A stretch of DNA of 64,000 nt from Erwinia tracheiphila (GCF_021365465.1 NZ_CP089932.1:1178001-1242000), one strand, 5' to 3'; shown: positions 26,820 through 36,524, numbered from the stretch's first letter. The notes: generated by a model from the letters alone, not told the origin. A program made the numbers and translations.

Positions 26820-27283
26820 GGTTGTGAACCTCCGTCCAGTGCCTGAGTGATTTCTTCTGCCGTCAGATCGTCACCCACAATTGATCGCCAGTGTTCCAGA
26901 CGGGGACTGCCGCTTTTGGTCCAGAAAATCAGCGGATCTGACTCCAGCTCTGAGCACATTACCGCCCCCAGCAGCAGCTCGGCACGGGTGGGTTTGACTG
27001 ACTGTGGATCACCGGGTTTCAGAGCGTTGTCGTCTACCGCGTCAGATAACGGGGTATTACCCAGCCCCCGCGACGGCAAATCATCCGTAGCTGCCGAAAT
27101 AATCGTGACAGACAGACGCGGGTCATCGGCCAGGGTCTGCCATTGCTGCGCAGTGACCGGCGGTAAAATATTGTCACCCCGGGCGAAAACAAAACCCGCC
27201 CGGCGATACCCGTCATGTGCCGTATTGACCACGCTAATGCCGACCATATCGACATATTCCATATTTGCATTCTGATTTGGCAT
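26816..27283 (-). CDS. Mu gp35-like protein (HI1506-type)
   Basis: 155 residues from the ATG at 27283; a GTG nine bases earlier lies closer to the AAAGGA site and could also be used. The N-terminal half resembles the FluMu HI1506-like domain (GYRRAGFVFARGDNILPPVTAQQWQTLADDPRL), and the C-terminal half ends in a helical SAP-like tail (LIFWTKSGSPRLEHWRSIVGDDLTAEEI). Head completion role by position only. Confidence 0.75.
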   Translation of the reverse strand: MPNQNANMEYVDMVGISVVNTAHDGYRRAGFVFARGDNILPPVTAQQWQTLADDPRLSVTIISAATDDLPSRGLGNTPLSDAVDDNALKPGDPQSVKPTRAELLLGAVMCSELESDPLIFWTKSGSPRLEHWRSIVGDDLTAEEITQALDGGSQP

Positions 27284-27309
27284 GACATTCACTTTCCTTT
27301 GGCTGAGGT

Positions 27310-27339
27310 TTAAACAGGATTCACACCCTGTTTAAAGGG
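27310..27339. repeat. Inverted repeat between the head protein and gp35 genes
   Basis: TTTAAACAGG and CCTGTTTAAA face each other across about nine bases. A strong hairpin is possible in either strand but no T-run follows in the direction of transcription, so a processing site or weak terminator separating head and tail genes is as likely as a full terminator. Confidence 0.5.
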
Positions 27340-27360
27340 AGATAAAAAAACGTCCCGGGC

Positions 27361-28284
27361 TTACAGGTAGTCGCCCACGATCAGTTCCAGACGGCCTTTC
27401 ATTTCATTGCTGACCGTGCCACCGTCGCTGTCGATAGTGAGTTCACGCTCAAGCAATTGTGTTGCCTGTTTTCCATTGACGGCGGAACAACCAGATGTGT
27501 CGGACGAATGGCCAGCGGGCGGCCACCATCAGCACGCACTGAGCGCAATTGACTGAATGACCTGCCATACGTTGTCGCATTGAGGGGAGCTTTAGCAGCA
27601 TAAGCCAGTTGCCAGAAGGAATAACCCGCTTCGCAACGGGCATCGACCCCATAGCGGATAAGCTTGCGCATAAAGTTATCTTCATCATCAACCTTGTCCA
27701 TCGCCACCAGTTCCGGCGACTTGCGGTTCTGAAAGATGACCGGTTTAATGGCGCGGGAACAGTCCAGGACAAACCAGGGCTGACCTTTATAGCCTTCTGC
27801 CGCCAGAATATTACTGACGCTGGCCGCCGTGCCGGTGCCATCCACGGCGGGATAAACAGGATGATCGGTATCAAAGAAGTTCTGGCGGTCATAACACAGG
27901 GTGTCAAAGCCCTGCGACAGTGCGCCGAACGTCAGTTCGTCAGGCTGGACACCAGCGGCGCGGCCCATTTCGGTAAACAGCGGAGAGTAAATGCCCACGT
28001 TGTCATCGTCGATATCATCACGATTAACGCCTACGGTACTTTCGAACGGACGGTTAACCAGCTGGTAGCCGTGTGCCTGCATATCTTTAATGACGCGATC
28101 GCCAATCCATTCACGCATTCCGGGAACTGTCCCCAGCCAGCCGTAGGTGTTGGATTTTGTTGGTGCTTGGCACAATGGTGGCAATTTTCTCATACTGACT
28201 GTCGGCCTGCTCAAGACCGTTCTGAAAATCACCATTCCAGCCGGTAAACAGCGCCTTGATAAGTGCGGGGGTAACGATAGCCAT
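27361..28284 (-). pseudogene. Major head subunit, Mu gpT-like, with two compensating frameshifts
   Basis: ATG at 28284 reads AIVTPALIKALFTGWNGDFQNGLEQADSQYEKIATIVPS; a shift near 28165 is needed to continue SNTYGWLGTVPGMREWIGDRVIKDMQAHGYQ. A second near 27468 (an A-run) is needed to reach LLERELTIDSDGGTVSNEMKGRLELIVGDYL and TAA at 27361. With one extra and one missing base the length is exactly 308 codons, close to Mu gpT (~305). The protein forms the capsid shell. Both shifts lie in short repeats, so sequencing error is a real option. Confidence 0.82.
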
Positions 28285-29481
28285 TATTTGGGCGGCTCCT
28301 TTTTTACGTTTCAGATATTCCGCCTCAGTCAGTCCCTGAAGACGGGCAGCGTCTTTTTCAGCCACAGAGAGAACGGCCAGGCGGGTGGGCCTGTTGAGAC
28401 CACGGGTCTGACGGGCGGTCAGTGCCACGACGGGCTTCCGGCCCTGAATAGCGGCGTTCAGCTCGGCCACGCCGTGCTGTTTACCCAGCGCACGCAGATA
28501 AGGCACTTCCGCTGCCGTCACGCGCCCGGAACGACGCGCATTCTGGATAACCGATTCCACATTACTCCCCTGACTACGGGCAGACAGCACTGCCGCACGA
28601 CGCGCCAGCAGTTGATACGCTTTAGCCGGGACAAACCGGGTCAGATCCACACCGTTCAGTGCCGCGTCTTCGAGGATTTGTTCAGCTTCAACAATATCCG
28701 CCGCCGCTCCGTCAACCACGTCCATCACCTCAGTGAGGGCATCATCCGGACTGGTGGCATCTTCAATAGCACTCTGTGCATCTACTGCCACATCAGCCGC
28801 CGATAACAGAGTATCCAGCGCACTGAGTGCCTGCTGCCACAGTTCACCCAGGTCCTCTTCGGTGAGAGAGTCCGGGTTTTCGGGTAGTTCTATGCCAAGC
28901 CGTTCTAACAGCTGGCGAATGTAGTCATTCATTACCGTTACCTTTTGGGGAGAAACATCGGTTAATTGCGCCGCAAGTGCGACAAGGGATGACATACCGG
29001 TCAGGCCCGGGTCATTGGTGAGGGCACCCATTCGCAGAAAGAGTGGGTGGCCCTGTTCGTCATAGGGGAAAACGGCAGAAAGATAGCCCCACTCACGGGC
29101 ATCAACGGCCGCCTGTGCGGCAGGGGTCAGCTCAGGACGCACGTACAACCCGTCACCCTCACGCCACTGCATGTTTTCCCGCGGATTGCGTAACCAGGCG
29201 GCAGCTACAGCCTCGCGGGCCGCTTTGGCATCGGTATCCTGTTTCAGGGTGACGTGGTTGTAATCAAACAGTACCGGCTGATTGACAGCGGCAGTGGCTT
29301 CAATAAACGCCCGGGCGATATCTGCATCCATAAACCAGGTGCCGCTGGCAACATCCTCCGGGCGACCATCCCGGGCGCTGAAATGGCCGGCGGGTAGTAA
29401 CTGATACCAGCCGTCATTCGGGTCCGCTAAGGTCGAATTGAGGATGGCTAAACGTGGGTGGGCGGGCTTTTTCGTTTTCAT
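28284..29481 (-). pseudogene. Head maturation protease/scaffold, Mu gpI-Z-like, with a frameshift at its end
   Basis: From ATG 29481, LLPAGHFSARDGRP, FDYNHVTLKQDTDAKA and WGYLSAVFPYDEQGHPLFLRMGALTNDPGLTG are the typical Mu protease I domain, and the rest is an acidic, helical scaffold. At its end a six-base A run (28300-28305, T on the plus strand) carries one base too many. With five it would end KEPPK and TAA overlapping the head-protein ATG; as read the frame runs straight into the head protein. 1198 bases is 399 codons plus one. The serine protease cleaves scaffold and head protein. Confidence 0.8.
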
Positions 29482-29509
29482 ACCGTCATTGTCGGCGGTA
29501 CGGTACTGA

Positions 29510-29530
29510 AGGTGGGTTTGTGATGGGTCA
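29510..29530 (-). promoter_or_regulatory. Candidate late-promoter element upstream of the protease gene
   Basis: Plus-strand GGTGGGTTTGTG at 29511-29522 followed by ATGGGTCA is nearly identical to 37598-37617 upstream of the lysozyme gene. The two GGGT units are one helical turn apart, and a small dyad TGATGG/CCATCA adjoins. In Mu the Plys and PI late promoters sit before exactly these two genes and are activated by protein C. Position and repetition are seen; function is inference. Confidence 0.5.
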
Positions 29531-29638
29531 CACCATCACGGGGAGTTGTTGCGGAGGCGGGGGCACTATACCCCCTTTAAACCCCGTTTAAAAACGCCGT
29601 GGCGCGTTTAACAATTTTTTACTGTGAATCTGTTCCGG

Positions 29639-30106
29639 TTACGCCTTTGACGCCCTGGCGTGCTGTTCATTGATGATGGTGAGGATATCCTTAACCCCTT
29701 GCGGAGAAAGCCCCATGTACTCACGCGCCGGAACGGCCGCCGGGGCGGGTGGCATATTTGGTAAGCCGCCCCACTGGTGAATGGGTCCATACACTTTACT
29801 GGTGCCAATGGCGGCACTGACTGCATCATAATCGACAGACAGTGACATCGCCAGCCCACCCTGACTGCGCTGGAGCATACCGCCGGTTTTACCCTTCTTC
29901 GCCAGCCGGGCTTTGTAACCCTCTGTTAACGGTGCCCACTTTTTACCGGTTGTCGGGTCAGTCTCCGTGGCAAAGGCGTCTTCGCTCTCGCTGGCCAGTA
30001 CTGCCGCAATCGCGCGGGTAATTGGGGTGGTATCTCGCCCCAGCTTTTCCAGCCGTTTAAACGCCCTGACGATACCGCGGTCATCAAACTTGTGGTCAAT
30101 CTGCAT
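29639..30106 (-). CDS. Virion morphogenesis protein, Mu gpG-like
   Basis: 155 residues. FKRLEKLGRDTTPITRAIAAVLASESEDAFATETDPTTGKKWAPLTEGYKARLAKKG (in parts) is the standard gpG / phage virion morphogenesis domain, thought to act in tail completion or head-tail joining. Intact, starts directly after the F-like gene. The 157 bases downstream before the protease gene hold the candidate late promoter and no gene. Confidence 0.88.
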   Translation of the reverse strand: MQIDHKFDDRGIVRAFKRLEKLGRDTTPITRAIAAVLASESEDAFATETDPTTGKKWAPLTEGYKARLAKKGKTGGMLQRSQGGLAMSLSVDYDAVSAAIGTSKVYGPIHQWGGLPNMPPAPAAVPAREYMGLSPQGVKDILTIINEQHARASKA

Positions 30107-31428
30107 TTACAGTGCTCCCTGTAACAGTTCGTATTGCCCGATGTCCATGCCTTTCTTCAGCGCCGACAGAGGAACACGTTGTGGCATCACCGCCACGTCC
30201 AGCGTATCCGCTCGGGCCATTTGCCACGGCGCACTGACCACGGTTTTCAGCGTGCTGTCCTCGTTATTGCTGATATAAAGCAGGCGCTGACTTTGCGAGT
30301 CCCACAGTACCGCCGATGGCCTGGCGACCACATGTGGTAAAGCCTGAGACTCCGCCAGCGTCAGGGCCAGTCCTTTCGATTTGCGCTTCAGGCTGTCGGC
30401 CTTCACCAGTTCTTTTTCACTGATGGTCAGCAGCAGTGCCGCCGGTTTGCCGGTACGGGCTTCAATCGCTGCGGCAATATCCTCTGCAATAAAGCCCACT
30501 GGTTGCACGCTGTTGCCAGGGCTGCGGGTGGTCAGCACATTGCCCACCCACTGCGAAAACGCATTCTGTCGGGCCGGGGCATTATTCAGAGACTGGATCA
30601 CCTGCTGACGCAGTTCCCGGTTTTGCAGCCCTGTCAGCTTACGCGTCATAGCCACATCACTGCCCACCGCCAGTTGTCCGGCGTTGTGCGCCCAGCCCGC
30701 ACCGGTGGTCATCCGCTGCTGACCCCGACTGAAGGTGGTAACGTCAGCGTCGTACACTTCACCGGTTCGCTTATCAACGCCGGTTTCCACCGTCCGGGTG
30801 GTAATGGCCCCGGTACCGGATTCAACCGTCAGCCCCATACGTTTGACCTGTGCGGCGGTCAGTGTCCGGACGCGACAACGGCATCCCCAGTCGTTTGGCG
30901 GATAAAAAGTATCCCAGATGGGATCGTCAAAGCGGAACACCCGGCCATGCATGGCCGCATGACTTTTACGGGTATTGCCATCCAGGATGGCGAGATATTG
31001 CCAGTACGGGAAGCTTTTGCACTGGCAAGCTGCTGCTGATAACGTCCCGCCTGGTAGGATGTGGCCAGATTGGTGCGGTAAATAGTGGACAGACGTGCCG
31101 GGCTGCCCAGCTGTGCCTCTTCGATTTCCCCATTGCTGTCAGCGATCATCTGTTTTCCCCACCAACCCTGTGCCTGAAGGCGTGGAGTAAGGGTTTTGAT
31201 AAAGTCGCGTTCTGTGGTGCCTTCACTCAACGCCCGATCAACCTCGCTGTTGATGGACGTCAGGACATCCATGCGCACCGCTTTAGCCACGGTAAACGCC
31301 CGTGCATGGGTCACCGCACTGGCTTCCTGCCAGTTCCACGTAATGTCATAGCCTTTCGAGCGGAAATAGTCGACGGCAAGTTTTGGCTCAAGCGTTGCTG
31401 CATAGCCCAGGTCAACCGGCTGTGGCAT
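30107..31428 (-). pseudogene. Head morphogenesis protein, Mu gpF-like (gp30), with one frameshift
   Basis: Start ATG 31428 reads PVDLGYAATLEPKLAVDYFRSKGYDITWNWQEA. Near 31010 one base is missing; the other frame then gives PYWQYLAILDGNTRKSHAAMHGRVF and the conserved FYPPNDWGCRCRVRTL of the F/SPP1 gp7 family. 1322 bases is one short of 441 codons. The protein is a minor capsid component needed for head assembly. The C-terminal extension contains a second domain of unknown role. Confidence 0.82.
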
Positions 31429-32995
31429 TCAGTCGCCCCCACGTCTCGGCAACAAACATAGCCCGGTGCAGCATATCCGCAATTTGTGCGTCATCCATAT
31501 CCAGATACAGCTCTGCTGCTTTGTTTCTGGCCGCTGCGTAACCACCCGTTTTCAGCGCCTCAATAACCGGTGTTAACAACGGGTCGATGGCTGCCTGCCA
31601 CTGCTCGCCGCTCACGGCATCCGGCATAGCATCCGTCGGCTGGGGTATGGCTGACAGCAGTGCGTAACCGGGGCGAACGTCACGGGCACTGAGCAATGCC
31701 TGAGAGAAATCAGGGGATGGTGCTACGGCCTTGAGACAATCCTCATCCTTCGCGGCAATCGGGATTTGCAGCTTGTCGTGCGCCCACTGCAACGGGATTT
31801 TCATCCCCATACTCACCAGGGCTGGCAGAGCTGTCGCATAGGCACTGACGTCTTCCGGTTCGGAGAGATCAAACTCAAAACGGGGATGGCGGCGCTGATT
31901 GTTATACGACTGACAGTTCAGCACATACAGCGGAAAGACCAGGTCACGGGTCAGCGTGGCCGCGACCTGGGTCGCATCGCTGGATCGCACCTCAAACCGC
32001 ACCTCATTATGCACGTTGCCCAGGGCGTTGGTGCTGCTGGCTCCGTCAGCCTGGCTGGTTAGCGTGCCACCCAGAATGGCTTTTGACATACTGAGTTCTG
32101 CCCATGACATCATCGACAGAAAAGGGTCAGCCGTGCCGTCAGCGGCGTTTTTAAAGTCAATCATCATTGAGCGGGGAATAATCCCCCCGGCATTGTGGCC
32201 AATGGACATTACCGCCTGCAACAGAGTCTGTTTCTCTTTATCGGTGGCCCCGGCAGGATATTGCCCCACCCGGATAGGCAGGCCGTAAATTTCCAGAAAC
32301 TCAGCCAGGTCACGGACCGAATAATTTTTAAAGATAAACGGCCAGACCAGCGTGCGGATCAACCCGGTGCGGGCCAGATAGCCGGACTTTGATTTGGCAT
32401 AATGTTGTATCCAGCCAAAAGGTTGCAGATCGGCTCCGTGGTAGCTGCCATCCCGGAGGCGAAGAAGATTCCGATCATCGGGGTGAGTCTGGAACCACGC
32501 CGGATCGCGCCACTCGACTTCACGCGGTATCAGCAGTCCTTCAACGTTCTCCCATTCAATTTCCTGACATGAGAAGCCTTTCAGGATGGCATCGGTGGCA
32601 TCAAAGATGCAATCGGGTAACCATGAGGCATCCAGCAGGATCTCCGTCAGCAGTTCGGCGTCTTTGATTTCTTCGCGACTGGCGTTCGGCGGTGGTTTAA
32701 TGGTCCATTTGAGTGACTGTATAGCCCGGCGGCGTTTCCCAAGCTCTGACTGAAGGTGAGAGTCTTTCTCTTCCATGTCTTCGGCCAGATCGCACTGGTC
32801 AGGTAACAGCCCCCGTTCAGCATCCACCAGGATCTCAGCGGCACGGGCAGGCGTCAGCCCGCTGACGGGGTGGTCACTGTAGTGGCGGCGCAGCTGACCC
32901 AGACGTGAATCACCCGACCCGGTTTGCGACTCATTTTGAAACCAGAAACGACGCCCAAAGGCGTCAACCAGTCTAGTGAGCATTTTCACCAGCAT
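31412..32995 (-). CDS. Portal protein, Mu gp29-like (DUF935)
   Basis: 527 residues, intact. LTPARAAEILVDAERGLLPDQCDLAEDMEEKDSHLQSELGKRRRAI and KLLDASWLPDCIFDATDAILKGFSCQEIEWE-type sequence are the DUF935 hallmark; SILGGTLTSQADG and ARFEVRSSDA also conserved. The portal forms the ring through which DNA enters the head. Overlaps terminase and F genes by a few codons, as in Mu. Confidence 0.9.
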   Translation of the reverse strand: MLVKMLTRLVDAFGRRFWFQNESQTGSGDSRLGQLRRHYSDHPVSGLTPARAAEILVDAERGLLPDQCDLAEDMEEKDSHLQSELGKRRRAIQSLKWTIKPPPNASREEIKDAELLTEILLDASWLPDCIFDATDAILKGFSCQEIEWENVEGLLIPREVEWRDPAWFQTHPDDRNLLRLRDGSYHGADLQPFGWIQHYAKSKSGYLARTGLIRTLVWPFIFKNYSVRDLAEFLEIYGLPIRVGQYPAGATDKEKQTLLQAVMSIGHNAGGIIPRSMMIDFKNAADGTADPFLSMMSWAELSMSKAILGGTLTSQADGASSTNALGNVHNEVRFEVRSSDATQVAATLTRDLVFPLYVLNCQSYNNQRRHPRFEFDLSEPEDVSAYATALPALVSMGMKIPLQWAHDKLQIPIAAKDEDCLKAVAPSPDFSQALLSARDVRPGYALLSAIPQPTDAMPDAVSGEQWQAAIDPLLTPVIEALKTGGYAAARNKAAELYLDMDDAQIADMLHRAMFVAETWGRLNATAG

Positions 32996-34548
32996 CCCCT
33001 CTCAAAAGCAGGTAAATTATCATCCTCGCTGGCAATCGTGTGTTTGCCTGGCAAAGGGGTAAATTCAATAATCTGACCATCCATATAGCTGGCCCTGACG
33101 GCCATCATGTAAGACACACAACTGTCGCCATGTCGCTTGTTTCCGTCCGCGCTGGTACTGCGATTTTTGTCAATTTTAGGCACACCGCGTATCACCTGAA
33201 GGTGACGCTGGTCGGTGATGATGTCCTCATCCTTTGGAATTTCGATATAGCCGGACTCAAACAGGGCTTTGTATTTGGGTGCCCATTCCCGATACCAGTT
33301 CTCACTTAACTGGACAGCCGCTACCATGTCTTCGCCCCAGTGAAGCAAAACGGCTTCAGCCAGATAGCCACCGTTCCCCCCGGCATCCAGCGCTACCCCG
33401 ACCAGTCGGGGCGTACCGTGCAGAATAAAGAAGATGATCTCCCGCTGCTGGTTGTAGGGAACGCTGCGCAACTCCACGGTCAGGCGCAAACGGCGGCGGG
33501 TGTCCTGCTCGATGCTGGATATGCTGAAAATGGACAGATCGGCGATACGCGCAAAGTCGCCTCCGACGCTGTGACGGGTATCGGGGTCAAGCAGCATCAG
33601 CAGTGGGGCTAACGCCTCCTCGTACCAGGTGGCTACCGTCCGGTGCCGTTCCTCTTCGGTCCATTCCATATGGCCATCCGGCATGGTAAAGCGCAGAACC
33701 GGATGTTCTTCGCGGGTGGCACGGTCAATCAGCACGCGGGGAATATAGGCACCGGAACCCTGTTTCGGTACACAATAATATTCCTCAAGAGCATCTTCTT
33801 CGGTGGCGGTATCTTTGAGCAGATTGGCTTTCCACTCATCCTCTTTCGCCTGTGACCAGACCTGTTTTGATACCTGGCAGATACGGCGGTACAGCCCGTC
33901 ATTACAGGCATCATCCAGCGTGATCGTATGAACAGAATAGCGTTTTCTCCCGGCGCGGGAGTCCTGGATCAACTCGTTGAACAGGTTTTCATTGCCATTG
34001 TGGGTGGAAATAATACGAACCTTAGCCCCCCACATGGTCAGCGCCAGCGCGGATTTAAGCACCTCCGCAAGCCGATCATGGTGACCGGCCTCATCAATGG
34101 TGACGTTACCCTGCATACCGCGCAGGTTCCTGGGGTTACTGGACAGCGCCTGCACTTTATAGCCACTGGCGAAGTAGATGATAAAGGTGAGGATGTCTTT
34201 GTCTTCGTCCTCAAAGACTTCCTCACCCACTTCACCCGCCGCCAGTCCGTAGGCTCTGGCCCACATGGCGGCAGCATCAATAAACTCCCGCGCCATCTCT
34301 TTATTAGAGCCGATATAAAAATGGTTCGTCCCGCCCGCTTCACGGGACTTCGCGGCGGTTAACGAGGCGTCAGCGGCTTCCGCCCATGTCAACCCGGTAC
34401 GGCGCGACTTCTCGGCAATTTTTAACGGAGAATCGTCGGCTATCCACCTTTTCTGATAGGCCAGCAGAACATCGTTATTGTCGGCCCCACCCCCCTGGAC
34501 GGCATCGATAATAAACTCTGCGGCGGGGGAGATTTCGGCAGTCAGCAT
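32986..34548 (-). CDS. Terminase large subunit, Mu gp28-like
   Basis: 520 residues. SRRTGLTWAEAADA corresponds to the Walker-A-like region, NVTIDEAGHHDRL to Walker B (DEAG), and GGDFARIADLSIFSI plus VALDAGGNGGYLAEA to the RNase-H-type nuclease acids. It cuts and pumps Mu DNA together with flanking host DNA in headful packaging. Frame intact. Starts right at the end of the gp27 gene. Confidence 0.92.
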   Translation of the reverse strand: MLTAEISPAAEFIIDAVQGGGADNNDVLLAYQKRWIADDSPLKIAEKSRRTGLTWAEAADASLTAAKSREAGGTNHFYIGSNKEMAREFIDAAAMWARAYGLAAGEVGEEVFEDEDKDILTFIIYFASGYKVQALSSNPRNLRGMQGNVTIDEAGHHDRLAEVLKSALALTMWGAKVRIISTHNGNENLFNELIQDSRAGRKRYSVHTITLDDACNDGLYRRICQVSKQVWSQAKEDEWKANLLKDTATEEDALEEYYCVPKQGSGAYIPRVLIDRATREEHPVLRFTMPDGHMEWTEEERHRTVATWYEEALAPLLMLLDPDTRHSVGGDFARIADLSIFSISSIEQDTRRRLRLTVELRSVPYNQQREIIFFILHGTPRLVGVALDAGGNGGYLAEAVLLHWGEDMVAAVQLSENWYREWAPKYKALFESGYIEIPKDEDIITDQRHLQVIRGVPKIDKNRSTSADGNKRHGDSCVSYMMAVRASYMDGQIIEFTPLPGKHTIASEDDNLPAFERGCW

Positions 34549-35120
34549 CAGACGATCCCCAGAATCTGGCGACGAATATCAGCAGCGGCATCGGCGGTCA
34601 GCCCCGCCTGTTTAACGATTTTCTCGGCTTTATCCGCCGCTTCAGCCGCGAACGCGGCGCGGATCTCTTTCTCACGCTTAGGGCTGGTCATCGCAGCCTG
34701 CTCAACCCGCTGGATGGCAAGGGCAAGCTGGCTGATGGCTTTAGGTTCAACGGGTTCCCCGTTTTCACTCATGGCCATACCGGTTTCAAACGCCAGCGTT
34801 CTGACCACTTCCTGCAACAGCTTACCAACATCGGAGGTCGGCGCATCGCCCAGTTTTGCACACCACACTTCCGCCACTTCACGCGACTGGCGGATTTTAG
34901 AGCCAATTTCTTCCATCCGGCTGGCATAGCGATTTAATCCGGTACGGCTGAGTTTCATGTCATCGCCCAGGCCATGACCGTCAATCAGCTCATTTACCGC
35001 CGCCCGGATATCTTCCTGGGTATGTCGTTTATCCCGCAGTAACCCGTGCAGTTGATCGCGAATAACGGACGGCAGGAGATCGATTTTAGACGGGCGGCCA
35101 CGGGTGCGCTTATCCTGCAT
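34548..35120 (-). CDS. Terminase small subunit-like protein, Mu gp27 (DUF3486)
   Basis: 190 residues. GRPSKIDLLPSVIRDQLHGLLRDKRHTQEDIRAAVNELI is the DUF3486 DNA-binding head, followed by a long helical region (SRTGLNRYASRMEEIGSKIRQSREVAEVW). Likely the recognition subunit of the terminase by position before gp28. Intact. Confidence 0.87.
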   Translation of the reverse strand: MQDKRTRGRPSKIDLLPSVIRDQLHGLLRDKRHTQEDIRAAVNELIDGHGLGDDMKLSRTGLNRYASRMEEIGSKIRQSREVAEVWCAKLGDAPTSDVGKLLQEVVRTLAFETGMAMSENGEPVEPKAISQLALAIQRVEQAAMTSPKREKEIRAAFAAEAADKAEKIVKQAGLTADAAADIRRQILGIV

Positions 35121-35121
35121 G

Positions 35122-35415
35122 TTATCCCCTCGGGCGTGGACGTTTTACGCCAGGTACGGTACTGCGTCCCTCGGCCACATCGGCACCGCGCTCTGATAAC
35201 GTCACCACCAGACATCCGGAAACATCTTTGACAGACACCAGTCCCTGCTCTGTCAGCCAGTGACAGTGGGTACGCACCATATCGCGGCTGACACGGTGCC
35301 CCCAGGCATCCAGGCAGGTCTGCAACACCGACTCGTTAGCGTCACCACCACACTCAACCAGCGTGCGCAAGACCACCAGTCGCTGGTCTGCGTTTAAAAT
35401 CTCCCGCATATTCAC
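35122..35415 (-). CDS. Mu gp26-like small winged-helix protein
   Basis: 97 residues. REILNADQRLVVLRTLVECGGDANESVLQTCLDAWGHRVSRDMVRTHCHWLTEQGLV is a compact winged-helix pattern often annotated as a VpaChn25_0724-family phage protein. Located between gp27 and gp25 genes, overlapping the latter by four bases. Role unknown; perhaps DNA packaging or late gene tuning. Confidence 0.78.
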   Translation of the reverse strand: MNMREILNADQRLVVLRTLVECGGDANESVLQTCLDAWGHRVSRDMVRTHCHWLTEQGLVSVKDVSGCLVVTLSERGADVAEGRSTVPGVKRPRPRG

Positions 35416-35705
35416 CCCTTTTCTTTCAGTTCGTTTTGTAACAGCAGGTCGCTCATATGCCGTAACTGTCGCAGTTCCGGCAGTGCCGCTTTCAGGTCTC
35501 CGCGCAGGTTCGCCATATCCAGTTGCAGGGCGTGCAGCTCTTTCTGATTCGGCAACGTGGAGAAAGCATTCTCCAGCAGGCTGACCCGGTTTTTCAGGAC
35601 TTCAACCTCATCACGTCTGGCGTAGGTTTTGGCCAGGATAAAAATGAGGATGTTGAAAACAATCGTGGCAACCGCACACAGAATGGCCCAGTGTTCTTTA
35701 ATCAT
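35412..35705 (-). CDS. Mu gp25-like protein (DUF2730)
   Basis: 97 residues from the ATG at 35705. One N-terminal transmembrane segment (HWAILCAVATIVFNILIFILA) then a coiled coil (RRDEVEVLKNRVSLLENAFSTLPNQKELHALQLDMANLRGDLKAAL). Typical DUF2730. Probably a small inner-membrane protein of the lysis/head interface. An upstream TTG would add only three residues. Confidence 0.83.
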   Translation of the reverse strand: MIKEHWAILCAVATIVFNILIFILAKTYARRDEVEVLKNRVSLLENAFSTLPNQKELHALQLDMANLRGDLKAALPELRQLRHMSDLLLQNELKEKG

Positions 35706-35922
35706 GTCCAGCAAGGCGGGCCTCCCGTTTTTCTGTCAATGTCTGACACCGGACACAGCGGGTAAAGCCAGGGTCAATGGTTAACCTCTGGGGTGCTATA
35801 TCCTCACCACAATCAATACATATGCCATCACCATGCAGCACGGGGCGGCCAATGTGTGCTGCGATAATGTGATCACGCGTCCGTTGTTCCAGAACGCTGG
35901 CATAATCTGCTTCGTCAGCCAT
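35698..35922 (-). CDS. TraR/DksA-type C4 zinc-finger protein
   Basis: 74 residues. The C-terminal CIDCGEDIAPQRLTIDPGFTRCVRCQ is the four-cysteine finger of TraR/DksA proteins; the N-terminal helix RTRDHIIAAHIG may enter the RNA polymerase secondary channel. Short phage TraR homologues can shift host transcription. Overlaps both neighbours. Confidence 0.87.
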   Translation of the reverse strand: MADEADYASVLEQRTRDHIIAAHIGRPVLHGDGICIDCGEDIAPQRLTIDPGFTRCVRCQTLTEKREARLAGHD

Positions 35923-36202
35923 TATTCGGTTCCTGATTGATTTCCTGCCAGCGCCGGATGGCTTTCAGCCTGCTCTCCAGATTCTGGCTCCATTCCCCGT
36001 AGCGGCTGGCGTGTATCAGCAGTGCTTGGGGACTTCCCGATGTCGGCGGTGGAGGCTTGAGAGGAATTTGAGTCATGGCGTTCGGTAGTCGGGGACAGAC
36101 GGTTATTACCGGTAGCGGTTTCGTAGCCAAAGGCGGTGATATAGACCCGCAGGCTGTCAGGGCCAAGGCCGGTATAAGTTTTGCCATCATTTTTAATCGC
36201 AT
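35915..36202 (-). CDS. Rz1-like outer-membrane spanin lipoprotein (embedded in Rz)
   Basis: 95 residues from ATG 36202, in a different frame inside the 3' half of the Rz-like gene. A short signal ends in the lipobox LTAC, followed by a Pro-rich stretch (PPLATKPLPVITVCPRLPNAMTQIPLKPPPP) typical of Rz1. Together with Rz it fuses inner and outer membrane at lysis. Embedded spanin pairs of this kind are common in phages. Confidence 0.7.
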   Translation of the reverse strand: MRLKMMAKLIPALALTACGSISPPLATKPLPVITVCPRLPNAMTQIPLKPPPPTSGSPQALLIHASRYGEWSQNLESRLKAIRRWQEINQEPNNG

Positions 36203-36524
36203 CGGGAATACTCCGGTCATACTGCTGTTTTGCCTCTGCCAGCACCTGAGTGGTGGCATACAAATCAGCGGTAAGTTGCTCATTGGCTGTATCCAGCGCC
36301 TTCAGTCTGTCCGTTGCCTCACGCAGCGTCCGGTTATGCAGTTCGGCTGCATTTTTCTGGTCTTCAGAAAAGGCATACCGGGCGTCACTTAATGCGCGTT
36401 CAGCGGCTGAAATCTGCGGCATCAGCCTGGCGGTGGTCATGGTGTTACCCAGCTTAAAACCGGATATCAGACAGATAATGCCTGCGACGATATAGCCACC
36501 GCAGGAGCGTAAGAGACTAATCAT
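35922..36524 (-). CDS. Rz-like inner-membrane spanin
   Basis: 200 residues from ATG 36524. N-terminal transmembrane anchor (GGYIVAGIICLISGFKLGN) and a long periplasmic coiled coil (AERALSDARYAFSEDQKNAAELHNRTLREATDRLKALDTANEQL). The C-terminal region is low-complexity because it shares DNA with the Rz1 frame. Located between the holin-like gene and the TraR-like gene. Confidence 0.72.
   Translation of the reverse strand: MISLLRSCGGYIVAGIICLISGFKLGNTMTTARLMPQISAAERALSDARYAFSEDQKNAAELHNRTLREATDRLKALDTANEQLTADLYATTQVLAEAKQQYDRSIPDAIKNDGKTYTGLGPDSLRVYITAFGYETATGNNRLSPTTERHDSNSSQASTADIGKSPSTADTRQPLRGMEPESGEQAESHPALAGNQSGTE

Noticed and set aside
29482..29638. CRISPR-like or direct repeats among the GGGT-rich sequence
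   Set aside because: Only two short boxes exist in the window, 8 kb apart; no array structure is present.
30503..31461. Plus-strand frames of 178 and 203 codons across the F-like gene
   Set aside because: They lie opposite a recognisable, though frameshifted, phage gene and have no features of their own.
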